The notes: generated by a model from the sequence alone, not told the origin. 64,000 nucleotides of DNA from Bacteroidetes bacterium RIFCSPLOWO2_12_FULL_35_15 (GCA_001769385.1 MEPB01000068.1:101435-165434), one strand, 5' to 3'. Shown: positions 53,863 through 63,706, counted from the stretch's first letter. Program-made: numbers and translations.

Positions 53863-55911
53863 ATGATGAAATTACAAAATTATGCATCCGGAAAATGGAT
53901 TTCCGGGGAAGGTGAAGGTCAGGCACTATTCAATGCTATTACCGGGGAACAAATAACAACTGCAAGTAGCAAAGGACTTGATTTTTCTGCCATGATGGAG
54001 TATGCACGTAAAGTGGGCGGACCGGCATTGCGCAAAATGACTTTTCAGGATCGTGGCAGAATGTTGAAAGCACTCGCGATGCATCTTCAAGAGAATAAAG
54101 AAAATTTTTATAAAGTGAGTTGGGCCACCGGTGCTACACGAAATGATAGTTGGGTGGATATTGAAGGTGGTATTGGTAATTTATTTACCTATGCAAGTTT
54201 ACGCAGATCTTTTCCTGACGAAACATTTTGTCTGGATGGCGATGCCGCAAAGCTCAGTAAAAATGGCACATTCATCGGTCACCATATTTGTGTTCCAAAA
54301 GAAGGGGTTGCTATTCATATCAATGCTTTTAATTTCCCGGTTTGGGGAATGTTAGAAAAAATTGCTGTTAATTTATTAGCCGGGGTTCCTGCAATTGTTA
54401 AGCCTGCAACGGTCACCTCATTTTTAACGGAAGCTGTTGTTCGGGAAATTGCTGCATCAAAAATTTTACCTGAAGGAGCTTTGCAATTAATTTGTGGTAG
54501 CGCAAACGGAATTTTAGATCATGTTGAATCGCAGGATATTGTTACGTTTACCGGTTCTGCCAGCACCGGAATGATGCTGAAATCACATCCTCGTTTAATT
54601 CAGGAAGCTGTTCCATTTAACATGGAAGCTGATTCATTGAACTGTTGTGTATTGGGTACAGATGCTGTTCCGGGTACTTCTGAATTTGATATTTTTATCA
54701 AAGAAGTGCAACGTGAAATGACAACCAAGGCAGGACAAAAATGTACTGCTATTCGTAGAATTATTGTTCCTGAAAATTTAGTAGAGGATGTTCAGATAGC
54801 ATTAGGAAAGCGTTTGGCCCAAACTGTAATTGGTGACCCTCAACTGGAAGGTGTTCGTATGGGGGCATTGGCGGGTAAGTCACAACAAAAAGAAGTTGCA
54901 GAAAAAGTAATGCTATTGGCAAAAACACAGGAGATCGTTTTTGGTGATTTGAAAAATTTTAATGTTACAGGTGCCGATAAAAATAAAGGTTCTTTCATGT
55001 CGCCAATATTATTCTTAAATAAAGAACCATTTAAATACCTTGATTGCCATAATATAGAAGCCTTCGGACCGGTAAGTACAATCTTGCCTTACAAAACAAT
55101 TGATGAAGCCATTGAATTGGCAAAGATGGGAAAAGGGTCATTAGTATGTTCCATTGTTACAGGCAATGATAAAATTGCAAAAGAATTTGTAATCGGTGCT
55201 GCTTGTATGCATGGTCGTATCTTAGTTTTAAATGCTGATTGCGCCAAAGAAAGTACCGGGCATGGTTCGCCAATGCCTTTGTTAACACATGGTGGTCCGG
55301 GTCGTGCAGGTGGAGGAGAAGAAATGGGAGGAAAACGAGGCGTGTTCCATTATTTGCAACGTACAGCTATTCAAGGCTCACCAACTACTTTAAGTAATAT
55401 CACGAACAATTATCAATATGGGGGAAAATATATAGTAAAAGATATCCATCCATTCAAACGATATTTCGAAGAACTGGAAATTGGTGAAACACTGATCACC
55501 GAAAAACATAAGGTAACATTAGAAAATATTGAAGCATTCGCTGAATTAAGCGGGGATAAATTTTATGCACACATGGATGCCAATTCCCTGGATGGAACAA
55601 TATTTACCGGACGAGTGGCACATGGTTATTACATTTTGTCCAGAGCAGCAGGTTTATTTGTGGATGCACCAAAAGGTCCTGTATTACTGAATTACGGGAT
55701 TGATGAATGTCGATTCACCAAACCTGTTTATCCCGGAGCTGAAATTGGAGTGCGTTTTACATGCAAAGAAAAAATTGCGCAGGAAAAAAAATCAGATGAA
55801 GATATTGCAAAAGGAATTGTAAAATGGTTGGTTGATGTGTATGATGAAACAGGTGAAACAGTTGCCATTGCTACCATCTTAACAATGGTAAAAAAGAAGA
55901 ACCAGGAATAA
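53863..55911 (+). CDS. paaZ: Phenylacetate-degradation bifunctional protein PaaZ (aldehyde dehydrogenase plus MaoC hydratase)
   Basis: A 682-aa fusion. Residues about 1-510 are an aldehyde dehydrogenase with the nucleophile Cys in TTKAGQKCTAIRRII and the glutamate in PFNMEADSLNCC. Residues about 530-680 are an R-hydratase (MaoC) domain: FEELEIGETLITEKHKVTLENI, FAELSGDKFYAHMD and GRVAHGYYILSRAAGLFVD. PaaZ opens the oxepin-CoA ring and oxidises the aldehyde. No other paa gene (paaA-K, J, H) is in the window, so it may act on other 3-oxo-aldehyde substrates. The second ATG at 53866 is equally possible. Confidence 0.88.
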   Translation: MMKLQNYASGKWISGEGEGQALFNAITGEQITTASSKGLDFSAMMEYARKVGGPALRKMTFQDRGRMLKALAMHLQENKENFYKVSWATGATRNDSWVDIEGGIGNLFTYASLRRSFPDETFCLDGDAAKLSKNGTFIGHHICVPKEGVAIHINAFNFPVWGMLEKIAVNLLAGVPAIVKPATVTSFLTEAVVREIAASKILPEGALQLICGSANGILDHVESQDIVTFTGSASTGMMLKSHPRLIQEAVPFNMEADSLNCCVLGTDAVPGTSEFDIFIKEVQREMTTKAGQKCTAIRRIIVPENLVEDVQIALGKRLAQTVIGDPQLEGVRMGALAGKSQQKEVAEKVMLLAKTQEIVFGDLKNFNVTGADKNKGSFMSPILFLNKEPFKYLDCHNIEAFGPVSTILPYKTIDEAIELAKMGKGSLVCSIVTGNDKIAKEFVIGAACMHGRILVLNADCAKESTGHGSPMPLLTHGGPGRAGGGEEMGGKRGVFHYLQRTAIQGSPTTLSNITNNYQYGGKYIVKDIHPFKRYFEELEIGETLITEKHKVTLENIEAFAELSGDKFYAHMDANSLDGTIFTGRVAHGYYILSRAAGLFVDAPKGPVLLNYGIDECRFTKPVYPGAEIGVRFTCKEKIAQEKKSDEDIAKGIVKWLVDVYDETGETVAIATILTMVKKKNQE

Positions 55912-55941
55912 AAATTGGGTTTGTTTTTTATTCAAAAAATA

Positions 55942-56931
55942 TTAAAGCGTATGTTTAGCATCAGGCAACATATTTTCTAATGTCCAGTCTAATTGTTTTA
56001 CCAATTCTGCTTTACGGGGAGGACAATTTTTTACGGAACAAATAGGGCAGGAGCTGGGCAGACAAGGGTCAGCATGAATAAAAAATTCTACATCCCCCTC
56101 TAGTTTTTCTTTTATTAGATTTTCAACAGCGGTTACTTCCTTATGCGAATCTTCCAATGTGTCGTACCATGGCAAGGTAATATGTGAATCAATATGTAAA
56201 TGCGGACCATATTTTAAAACGCGTAAATTGTGCATATCGATCCACTTTTCTCTTCTGTTGGTATTTAAAATTTCTACTACCTGATTTAGTTTTTCATAAT
56301 CAGCCTCATCCAATAAACTATTTACAGATTCTTTAATTAATTTATACCCGGTAACGAAAATATATAAGCCGAAGAGTATGGCAATAACATTATCCAGCCA
56401 GTTCAGTTTTGTAAAATAAATGACCAACAAACCTATTACTAATCCTACGCTTGAAATTGTATCTGAAAGTAAATGTTTACCATCTGCTACCATTAATGAT
56501 GAATTACGAGCCTTACCTTGTTTTAGTAGATAAGCACCCATAAAATAATTGGCGGCACCTGCAAATACCGAAATATAAACACCAATATCTAATGAACTGA
56601 TCTCAGCAGGATGAAAAAAAGCCAGTACAGATTTGATTAAAATTCCACTACCGGCAATAATTATTAAACCTCCCTCAATTCCTACTGATAAGTATTCAAT
56701 TTTCCCATGTCCATATGGATGATTTTCATCTTTTGGTTGCGAAGCATAATAAATGCTAAACAACGCAAAACTTCCGGCAACAACATTAATGATACTTTCT
56801 AAAGCATCAGTTAAAATAGCATTTGAATGGGTGATGACATAGGCAGTAAACTTAATTCCCATTAACAAAATGCTAAAAATCAGCATCATGCGCATGGTCT
56901 TAATTTTGAACAAATTACTTTCGGAGATCAT
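55942..56931 (-). CDS. Cation diffusion facilitator transporter with Cys-rich tail
   Basis: A 329-aa CDF protein. Six membrane helices; TDALESIINVVAGSFAL and HPYGHGKIEYLSVGIEGGLIIIAG carry the metal-binding D and H residues, with SDTISSVGLVIGLLV later. The cytoplasmic domain starts near residue 210. The C-terminus has an extra Cys cluster (HADPCLPSSCPICSVKNCPPRK), unusual for the family and probably a zinc or iron-binding extension. Exports Zn/Fe/Mn; specificity unknown. Confidence 0.85.
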   Translation of the reverse strand: MISESNLFKIKTMRMMLIFSILLMGIKFTAYVITHSNAILTDALESIINVVAGSFALFSIYYASQPKDENHPYGHGKIEYLSVGIEGGLIIIAGSGILIKSVLAFFHPAEISSLDIGVYISVFAGAANYFMGAYLLKQGKARNSSLMVADGKHLLSDTISSVGLVIGLLVIYFTKLNWLDNVIAILFGLYIFVTGYKLIKESVNSLLDEADYEKLNQVVEILNTNRREKWIDMHNLRVLKYGPHLHIDSHITLPWYDTLEDSHKEVTAVENLIKEKLEGDVEFFIHADPCLPSSCPICSVKNCPPRKAELVKQLDWTLENMLPDAKHTL

Positions 56932-56986
56932 TTCGTAAACATATGAAAAATGAATTGAATCGAATATGATATTCGGCAGAAAAATT

Positions 56987-56994
56987 TATCTTTG
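56987..56994 (+). promoter_or_regulatory. -7 box for the CoA-transferase gene
   Basis: TATCTTTG, 18 bp before the ATG at 57012. Confidence 0.5.
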
Positions 56995-57011
56995 AGAAAA
57001 CTTAAAAAAAG

Positions 57012-58088
57012 ATGGATTCATTTTTTAAAGATTTAAAAGTTGTCGAATTAGCCAATGTTTTAGCTGGTCCTGCAGTGGGTATGTTTTTTTCAGAACTAGG
57101 TGCCGAAGTAATAAAAATAGAAAATAAATTAACAAATGGTGATGTAACACGTACCTGGAAATTAGCTTCTGAAAACAAAGAAACAGCAATTTCTGCATAT
57201 TATGCATCTGTCAATTGGAACAAGAAAAGCATATTTCTTGATTTGAATAGACCAGAGGATAAGCAACAGGTTTATAATTTTATCAAAGATGCAGATATAG
57301 TCATTTCAAATTATAAACCGGGGGATGACCTGAAATTAAATATGGATTATGAAACATTAAAAAAAATAAATTCAACCATTATATATGCACATCTTACCGG
57401 ATTTGGGAAAACCAACAAACGAACTGCGTATGATATTGTTTTACAGGCAGAAACAGGTTTTATGTATATGAATGGAACACCTGAAAGCGGACCATTAAAA
57501 TTGCCTGTTGCACTCATTGATATTCTGGCAGCTCATCAGATGAAAGAGGCAATTTTGATAGCCTTGATAAAAAGATTAAAAACAGGAAAAGGATCAGCTA
57601 TTCATGTTTCTTTATTTGATTCGGCAATAGCCTCACTTGCAAATCAGGCAAGTAATTGGCTGATGACAAAATTTAACCCTCAGCCAATAGGTTCTTTACA
57701 TCCCAATATTGCTCCTTATGGCGAAATATTTACGACAAAAGATAAAAAGCAAATTGTACTGGCTATAGGCACTGATAAACAGTTTGAAAAATTATGTATA
57801 GAATTAAAAGCAGAAGATTTTGTTAAAAATCCAAAATTCGTAACGAATTCGGAGAGGGTGAAAAACAGGAACGAATTATTCGTTTTGCTTCAACCAATTT
57901 TCGAAAAACATCTTTCCGCTGAATTAATGAAAACATTCATATTAACTGATATTCCTGCCGGATTGATAAAATCTATAAAAGAAGTTTTTGAAGATTCGGA
58001 GATAAATTCATTAATTATAACTAAAAATAATGATGTTGATAACGATTCAAAAAGAGTAAAAACTCTTGCTTTTTCCTTTTCTGATTGA
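57012..58088 (+). CDS. CaiB/BaiF family CoA-transferase
   Basis: A 358-aa class III CoA-transferase: FKDLKVVELANVLAGPAVGMFFSELGAEVIKIENKLTNGD at the start, with the catalytic Asp likely in AYDIVLQAETGFMYMNG. The protein is close to the usual length (about 380-400 aa). It transfers CoA between carboxylic acids; the substrate is not clear. It is divergent from the CDF gene. Confidence 0.85.
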   Translation: MDSFFKDLKVVELANVLAGPAVGMFFSELGAEVIKIENKLTNGDVTRTWKLASENKETAISAYYASVNWNKKSIFLDLNRPEDKQQVYNFIKDADIVISNYKPGDDLKLNMDYETLKKINSTIIYAHLTGFGKTNKRTAYDIVLQAETGFMYMNGTPESGPLKLPVALIDILAAHQMKEAILIALIKRLKTGKGSAIHVSLFDSAIASLANQASNWLMTKFNPQPIGSLHPNIAPYGEIFTTKDKKQIVLAIGTDKQFEKLCIELKAEDFVKNPKFVTNSERVKNRNELFVLLQPIFEKHLSAELMKTFILTDIPAGLIKSIKEVFEDSEINSLIITKNNDVDNDSKRVKTLAFSFSD

Positions 58089-58151
58089 CTCTCAGGTTTT
58101 CAATTCCTCCTTTTTTTTGGTGAATAATTTTTTTAATACAGTTTTTTATTT

Positions 58152-58159
58152 TATATTTG
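58152..58159 (+). promoter_or_regulatory. -7 box for the DUF6089-like gene
   Basis: TATATTTG, 35 bp before the ATG at 58194; this excludes a GTG start at 58176. Confidence 0.5.
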
Positions 58160-58193
58160 TTTTAATAAACTAAAAGTGCAAACTTTTTCAAAG

Positions 58194-59162
58194 ATGAAAT
58201 TTAAAACACTACTATTTATTTTATTGACAATCCCATTCTTTGCTTCCGGCCAGGCAATGAAAGGAAAAACTTCCCGTAAAAAGGGCGGAGGATTTTCCAC
58301 AGGCAAAAAAAAACCACGAAAAGAGTATGTAGTAGGAATTGGAGTAGCTAACTTTTTGGGCGACCTGGGCGGAGCGAATCAAATAGGTACCCATTTTGTA
58401 AAAGATCTTGAACTTTCCATGACTCGCCCATCTGTGGCAATAGGTATGCGTTATAAATTTAATAAACGCATGGCTGTAAAAGGTGGTTTTTATTACCAAT
58501 TAGTTAGCGGATATGATAAATTAACAAAGGAGCAATTTCGAATGAATCGAAATTTAGCCTTTCGTTCAAGTTTATATGAACTTTCGGTACAAGCAGAATT
58601 CTATTTTACAAAAGAACAGCAAGGACATTTATATAAAATTAAGAATGCAAAAGGAATGAAAAGTTATGACTTTCAGGGTTATATTTTTCTTGGTTTCGGT
58701 GGCTTGTATTTTAACCCGAAAGCAAACTATAATGGTAGATGGGAGGCTTTGCAACCTTTAGGTACAGAAGGACAAGGATTACCCGGTGGTCCCAAAAAAT
58801 ATAAACGAATTACTGCGTGTATCCCTTACGGTTTAGGTGTTAAAGAAGGATTGAATAAGGATTGGAGCATAGGATTGGAAGTTGGTATGCGTTATACCTT
58901 TTCTGATTACATTGATGATGTTAGTTCAAATTATTATGATAATGCTGCTATAAAGACTGCTAATGGACAAATGGCGGCTGATCTGGCTGATCCTTCACTT
59001 TATAAAATGCCCCCTGAACTGGGTGGCGACAATACAGATTCATGGCAATCGGCACCAGGACAACAACGTGGAAACCCAAAAGATAAAGATGCTTATATGT
59101 TTATTAATATAACCATATCATACAAAATGCCTTACAAGCGCAGAACCCGCTCGAAATTCTAA
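58194..59162 (+). CDS. DUF6089-like outer membrane beta-barrel protein
   Basis: A 322-aa exported protein: signal peptide (LLFILLTIPFFASGQA), a basic Lys/Arg-rich stretch (KGKTSRKKGGGFSTGKKKPRK), then alternating beta strands typical of an 8-10 strand barrel (YVVGIGVANFLGDLGGAN; GMRYKFNKRMAVKGGFYYQ; SIGLEVGMRYTFSDYIDDVS). The ends with MFINITISYKMPYKRRTRSKF form a final strand. The family DUF6089 is common in Bacteroidota; the function is unknown. Confidence 0.75.
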   Translation: MKFKTLLFILLTIPFFASGQAMKGKTSRKKGGGFSTGKKKPRKEYVVGIGVANFLGDLGGANQIGTHFVKDLELSMTRPSVAIGMRYKFNKRMAVKGGFYYQLVSGYDKLTKEQFRMNRNLAFRSSLYELSVQAEFYFTKEQQGHLYKIKNAKGMKSYDFQGYIFLGFGGLYFNPKANYNGRWEALQPLGTEGQGLPGGPKKYKRITACIPYGLGVKEGLNKDWSIGLEVGMRYTFSDYIDDVSSNYYDNAAIKTANGQMAADLADPSLYKMPPELGGDNTDSWQSAPGQQRGNPKDKDAYMFINITISYKMPYKRRTRSKF

Positions 59163-59164
59163 TT

Positions 59165-59611
59165 TTGAAACTTAAAAATATTATACTGCTTGAGCCTCAA
59201 ACCCAAAAAGAGTTTGAGGCTTATTATTTGTTACGTTACCAAACATTGCGTAAGCCCTGGAACAAACCTTCAGGAAGCGAAAAAGATGATCAGGAAAATG
59301 AAAGTATTCATTTGATGGCCTGTGATGAAAATAGAAACATTTTAGGTGTTTGCCGATTACAGTTCAATTCCTCAATTGAAGCCCAGTTACGTTATATGGC
59401 TGTAAAAGAAGGTACACAAGGTTTAGGCATCGGAAAAAAATTAATCGAATTTGCCGAGCAGAAAGCAAAAGAGAAAAGCGCTGAAAAAATGATCTTACAA
59501 TCCCGGGAGATAGCGATTGGTTTTTATGAAAAATGTGGATATAGGATCGTTGAAAAGAGCTATTTAATGTGGGACCAAATTCAGCATTATTTGATGGAAA
59601 AAAAACTCTGA
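59165..59611 (+). CDS. GNAT N-acetyltransferase
   Basis: A 148-aa acetyltransferase starting at a TTG (59165), 2 bp after the previous stop. GVCRLQFNSSIEAQLRYMAVKEGTQGLGIGKKLIEFAEQKA gives the acetyl-CoA binding Q/R-x-x-G-x-G pattern. There is no ATG until residue 51, so TTG is the best start. A stem-loop (59193-59202 with 59212-59221) overlaps its first codons. Substrate unknown. Confidence 0.78.
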   Translation: MKLKNIILLEPQTQKEFEAYYLLRYQTLRKPWNKPSGSEKDDQENESIHLMACDENRNILGVCRLQFNSSIEAQLRYMAVKEGTQGLGIGKKLIEFAEQKAKEKSAEKMILQSREIAIGFYEKCGYRIVEKSYLMWDQIQHYLMEKKL

Positions 59612-59621
59612 TCAATGCATT

Positions 59622-60281
59622 TTATTTTTGGGCACTTTCCAGTTCTTTATTTATGATTTTATTTATTTCATCTGCTTTGCTGATCATCATAAAATGCGTT
59701 CCGTTTTTTATTGTGTAATCACAATTTGCTATTAATTTATGTGGTAAAACCTGATCTGCTGTTCCATGAATATGAACAACGCTTTCAGGACATTCTGTGT
59801 TGTTCCATTGCATGATACAATGTACAGCTCCTTTGAAATAGTTTTTAGGAGCTGTTTCCAGCATTTCCAAAAATTTTTTTGCCTGATCTTCTGTTGTAAC
59901 TCCAAATTGTTTTTTTAATAAAAATGCAGCTTTTTTATACATTCTATCACTAATGTATTTATACATTGGGATTCGTTTCCACATTTTAATTTTTTGAGGA
60001 ACTTCAGAACGTGTCTTACTGCTTGAAACAATAAATGTTTTAACCGGGTCTAATTTTTTCGCGATCTCCATACAACACATTCCACCAAATGAAACTCCTA
60101 TCAATGCAAAAGGTTGAGATGTATCTATCTGATTTGTTAATCGCATGGCATAACTTGCCAGGGATTCGTTTCTATGTGGTGTTTCCCATTTGATATGATG
60201 GATCATACAATTATTCAGTTTAAGATTCTTGAATAATCTTCCATCTACACCCATTCCTGGAATACAATAAACGTTTAGCAT
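59622..60281 (-). CDS. Alpha/beta hydrolase
   Basis: A 219-aa protein from ATG 60281 (MLNVYCIPGMGVDGRLFKNL). The nucleophile elbow GVSFGG (residues about 71-76) and the C-terminal HFMMISKADEINK around the His suggest an esterase/lipase. It starts 14 bp after the stop of the lipoprotein hydrolase gene at 60295, so both are on one mRNA. No lid domain is recognisable. Confidence 0.75.
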   Translation of the reverse strand: MLNVYCIPGMGVDGRLFKNLKLNNCMIHHIKWETPHRNESLASYAMRLTNQIDTSQPFALIGVSFGGMCCMEIAKKLDPVKTFIVSSSKTRSEVPQKIKMWKRIPMYKYISDRMYKKAAFLLKKQFGVTTEDQAKKFLEMLETAPKNYFKGAVHCIMQWNNTECPESVVHIHGTADQVLPHKLIANCDYTIKNGTHFMMISKADEINKIINKELESAQK

Positions 60282-60294
60282 ACCACAAAGATAC

Positions 60295-61161
60295 TTACAA
60301 TCGTTCTTTAAACCAATCCAGCGTTTCTCTTCTTGCCTCCTCATGATGTTCACCTGTCCATATATGATAAGCGCCTTGCATGGTGACCAATTTATTTGAA
60401 ACTCCTAAATTATCTAACTTAGCTTTCATACGTTCTGCATTGCAATAAGGCACCCCGGGATCTTCTGTTCCGTGAATCAGTAATGTGGGCACCGAAGTGT
60501 TTTTTAAATTCCAAAAGGGGGATGCTGCTTTATAACGTAGTGTATCATCTGAATTATTAAGTGCACAGCCGGTATAAATTTTAAAAAGCTGCTCCGACAA
60601 TGTGATATTCAATTGATCGTGATCGATCAAATTTGTAAGCCCGGCCCAGGAAGCACAGGCTTTTATTTTCCCATCTTCATTGTAAAGGTAAGAAGTTAGC
60701 ATTGCAATATGTCCTCCTGCACTATGTCCGGCCAAACCAAAACGTGTTGTAGAGATCTGCCATTTTTCTGATTTGGAGCAAATGAAATCGATCGCTTTGC
60801 GAATGTCCAATGGCAGATCAGGATGATGCACCGCACTTATATCGGAAGCATATCTGTAATTCAAAGTAACACAAGCAATACCTTCATCTGCAAAATTCTG
60901 AATGTCCTTTGCGAAATAATTTTTATTCCCCATCACCCAGGCACCTCCATGGATGAGGATTACAACAGGTGTATTTGTTGTTCTGTTTTTTGGTAAAGCG
61001 ATATCGAAATAATTTCGAAAGCTTTCTCCATAACGCATATCAATTAATGTTTGTTTGCGATTTGGATTTAGTAAACTTTCTTGAAGGCTTTCTTCTTTTT
61101 TACAAGTGATGAAGAATACTGAAATCACTATAATTGCGGAGATCATTTTTAGGTGTTTCAT
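60295..61161 (-). CDS. Alpha/beta hydrolase lipoprotein (esterase, BD-FAE-like)
   Basis: A 288-aa lipoprotein with lipobox FITCKKEE at the start. The HGGAWVMG oxyanion motif, the GHSAGG nucleophile elbow, and GTEDPGVPY plus AYHIWTG near the C-terminus complete a Ser-Asp-His triad. It resembles hormone-sensitive-lipase/BD-FAE-type carboxylesterases exported by Bacteroidota. Upstream of a second hydrolase gene. Confidence 0.85.
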   Translation of the reverse strand: MKHLKMISAIIVISVFFITCKKEESLQESLLNPNRKQTLIDMRYGESFRNYFDIALPKNRTTNTPVVILIHGGAWVMGNKNYFAKDIQNFADEGIACVTLNYRYASDISAVHHPDLPLDIRKAIDFICSKSEKWQISTTRFGLAGHSAGGHIAMLTSYLYNEDGKIKACASWAGLTNLIDHDQLNITLSEQLFKIYTGCALNNSDDTLRYKAASPFWNLKNTSVPTLLIHGTEDPGVPYCNAERMKAKLDNLGVSNKLVTMQGAYHIWTGEHHEEARRETLDWFKERL

Positions 61162-61215
61162 GGCAGGTGAGGTTTGGTGAAACTATGACCTAAAAACGAA
61201 GTATTTCAAAAAATA

Positions 61216-61830
61216 TTATTTCAGAAATTTATTAGTATAATCTTCTCTGCTTTTATTGATCACTTCAAACGCCTCTTCACGGCCGTAAACATTCGTGATT
61301 TCACAAGTTGGTTTTTCTTGTCCGGGAATATTTTTATAGGTTAAAAAATAATGTTTTAAACGATTAATTACTGCTTCGGTACAATCAGTAATATCTTTCC
61401 ATTGCTCAAAAACTTCATCATCTTTCATTATGGCAATTATTTTATCATCTGCTTCTCCTTTGTCAAGCAATCGCAACCCTCCAATAGGATATGCCTGACA
61501 CATAATGCCGCCCTGGATGACAGAGCGTTCACTCAACACACAAATATCTAAAGGATCGCCATCTCCTTTTGTAACAACTCTTCCCGATTTTAATGCCGCA
61601 TATTCTGCAATTTTTATATCACAATAGGTTTGTGGAATAAATCCATAAAGACTCGGAACAACATTCGAAAATTTTTGCGGACGATCAATTTTTAAATGAC
61701 CACTTTCTTTATCGATCTCGTATTTTACGGTATCTGTTGGGACAATTTCAATATAAGCAGTTACAAGGTTCGGTGCTCCATCACCTATGTTTATACCATG
61801 CCAGGGGTGTGCAATATATTTATGTATCAT
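61216..61830 (-). CDS. ppa: Inorganic pyrophosphatase (family I)
   Basis: A 204-aa soluble enzyme with the D-G-D-P-L-D signature in VVTKGDGDPLDICVLSE and the typical Y-G-F-I-P-Q-T-Y, plus metal Asp residues in KGEADDKIIAI. Hydrolyses PPi to phosphate. Length and signature agree with family I. Confidence 0.93.
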   Translation of the reverse strand: MIHKYIAHPWHGINIGDGAPNLVTAYIEIVPTDTVKYEIDKESGHLKIDRPQKFSNVVPSLYGFIPQTYCDIKIAEYAALKSGRVVTKGDGDPLDICVLSERSVIQGGIMCQAYPIGGLRLLDKGEADDKIIAIMKDDEVFEQWKDITDCTEAVINRLKHYFLTYKNIPGQEKPTCEITNVYGREEAFEVINKSREDYTNKFLK

Positions 61831-61849
61831 TTTTTATTTTAGATAAAGT

Positions 61850-62090
61850 TTAATTTTTAGTTGAATTTTTCAATTTCATTTCGACTTATTTTGAGAATTT
61901 TTTCGCGTTCGTAATTTTGAAAATAAATAGTAAGATTCCTATGTCAGGTCGTAATAACTTCTTTAATATCATTTCGACCAAAGAGAGAAATATCTCATTT
62001 TCGATAAACGGATTTCTTTTGCTTTTCATTTCGCTCGAAATTGACATTTAAAGCTCTAAAGGTATAGATCAGAAAAGTACTTTGAAATGA
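61850..62090. repeat. Degenerate ATTTCGA-type intergenic repeat
   Basis: Stretches such as TTTCATTTCGACTTATTTTG, ATTTCGACCAAAGAGAGAAA and CATTTCGCTCGAAATTGACA repeat a motif that recurs in Bacteroidota intergenic regions. No gene in the gap 61831-62122. Confidence 0.5.
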
Positions 62091-62122
62091 CTATCATCAA
62101 GGTTGTTTTTCAATAAAAAAAA

Positions 62123-63706
62123 TTAATGAACGATCATTTTTTTAGTTTGTTCATATTCATTACAACTTAAAGAATAATAGTAGATCCCGGAGCTTAAGCT
62201 GAAAGAAGATGCATTGAAAATATAATCATAATTACCTTCGTTAAATTGTTCATTCTCATACAATGTGGCAACTTTATGCCCCAGTATATCATAAACAAAC
62301 AAATTTACTTTTGTTGATTTTTTCAAATTAAATTTAATCCATGTATTTTCTTTAAATGGATTTGGATAGTTTTGCTTTAATTCCAAAGGTGAATAGGAGG
62401 TAAGGCTCGATTCGTCAATCCCCAATGTGGTTCCATTTACAATGGCTGTCCAAACGCTTAATGTACCACTCGAAAATGCCATCCAGATTGGCCGTATAAC
62501 ATTATTGGTTACGGAGATCCCTATGTAATCGCCAAAGAAAACGGAAGAGCTGGGAACAAATGCTGTTTGGTTTATTTTATAATTAGTAAATGAATTTCCG
62601 CCATCAATGGTTCGGGCTAAGTAAACATCTGTTTGGAGACTGGAAGAGGAATAATTTCTCCTGTCATAAAAAATAAAATATACAGATCCTGTTGTCTGGT
62701 CGATGCACATCCAGGTTAAAAACTGTTGTTTGCCGGGAGCGTCATTATTTACCCGCATGGGTATGCTCCATGTTAGTCCTTCATCAGTTGATTTTATTAA
62801 CCAAACATCGGTATCACCGGTTCCATTGCGTTGATCGGTCCAGTTGATATATATAGTTCCGTTATTCGGACCGCCACTTATATCACATGATGTGGCAGGT
62901 AAGCCGTTGCACCTATCCAATCCGGTAATGTTATAGTCCCAACCTCCGGGCATACTTGTTACTAAGGTTTCCTGAGGCAACCATGTATTTCCATCATCTA
63001 AACTTTTATTAAATACAATTCCATTGGGTCCGGCCCATGCAACATAAATTTCTCCATTCGGCCCAACAGTTGGAACGGCACCTTCTACCGTATTATCACT
63101 GTCAACACAATCTCCGGCTTGAGCACTTATTCGTTTTGGCATGCTCCAGGTTAATCCGCCATCCGCTGATTTTGAAAATAAAATAACTGTACTGTCTGTA
63201 GGAACAGTTGTCCCGTAATTATCAAATTGTGTCCAGGTAATGTAAATTTCGTTTGTAAGGTGATTAACAGCAACACCTTCTTTATCTTGAATTTTGGGAT
63301 TATTTGGTAATGGATAGGTGCCAGCGTTCCAGTTTGCACCTCCATCAGTTGATTTTTGAATTACTATTCTATCCAGAAAGTTTGGGCTCCCCCATCCATC
63401 ATGGGAAGGATCTGCTAAATGTGAAAAAAAGAATGCTCCTGTTGTATCGCAAAAAACTATTGGATCCCCCCAAACTCCATTAGTTGTGTCTGATAAAATA
63501 TTTATATTCCAGGTAAGGCCGGCATCGTTTGAAAAGAAAACATTATCGATGTTAGCCCCTGCAACAATTTGATTGGTGTTCTTTGGGTTAATACAAATAG
63601 AAACTTCTTCCGGATCATTTGTATTACTGATCATTATATTTTGAAATTGCCCAAATGAAGCTGTTGCAAGAAGTATTGTTAAACTGGAAACAAAATATTT
63701 TTTCAT
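62123..63706 (-). CDS. Secreted BNR/sialidase-like repeat protein with T9SS sorting domain
   Basis: A 527-aa protein with a signal peptide (YFVSSLTILLATASFGQ). It contains several BNR/Asp-box repeats of the S-x-D-x-G-x-T/N-W type (NDAGLTWNIN, STDGGANWNAG, SADGGLTWSMP, LDDGNTWLPQ, STDEGLTWSIP). The C-terminal 80 residues (LKQNYPNPFKENTWIKFNL ... SLSSGIYYYSLSCNEYEQTKKMIVH) are a type-A T9SS sorting domain. A beta-propeller protein for the cell surface or medium; catalytic residues of true sialidases are not obvious. Confidence 0.85.
   Translation of the reverse strand: MKKYFVSSLTILLATASFGQFQNIMISNTNDPEEVSICINPKNTNQIVAGANIDNVFFSNDAGLTWNINILSDTTNGVWGDPIVFCDTTGAFFFSHLADPSHDGWGSPNFLDRIVIQKSTDGGANWNAGTYPLPNNPKIQDKEGVAVNHLTNEIYITWTQFDNYGTTVPTDSTVILFSKSADGGLTWSMPKRISAQAGDCVDSDNTVEGAVPTVGPNGEIYVAWAGPNGIVFNKSLDDGNTWLPQETLVTSMPGGWDYNITGLDRCNGLPATSCDISGGPNNGTIYINWTDQRNGTGDTDVWLIKSTDEGLTWSIPMRVNNDAPGKQQFLTWMCIDQTTGSVYFIFYDRRNYSSSSLQTDVYLARTIDGGNSFTNYKINQTAFVPSSSVFFGDYIGISVTNNVIRPIWMAFSSGTLSVWTAIVNGTTLGIDESSLTSYSPLELKQNYPNPFKENTWIKFNLKKSTKVNLFVYDILGHKVATLYENEQFNEGNYDYIFNASSFSLSSGIYYYSLSCNEYEQTKKMIVH

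Noticed and set aside
59193..59221. Terminator after the DUF6089-like gene
   Set aside because: There is a 10-bp stem but no T-tract follows, and it lies in the conserved start of the GNAT gene; not called as terminator.
61850..62090. CRISPR-like array
   Set aside because: Repeated ATTTCGA-type words are irregular in length and spacing; no constant repeat or spacers. No cas genes in the window.
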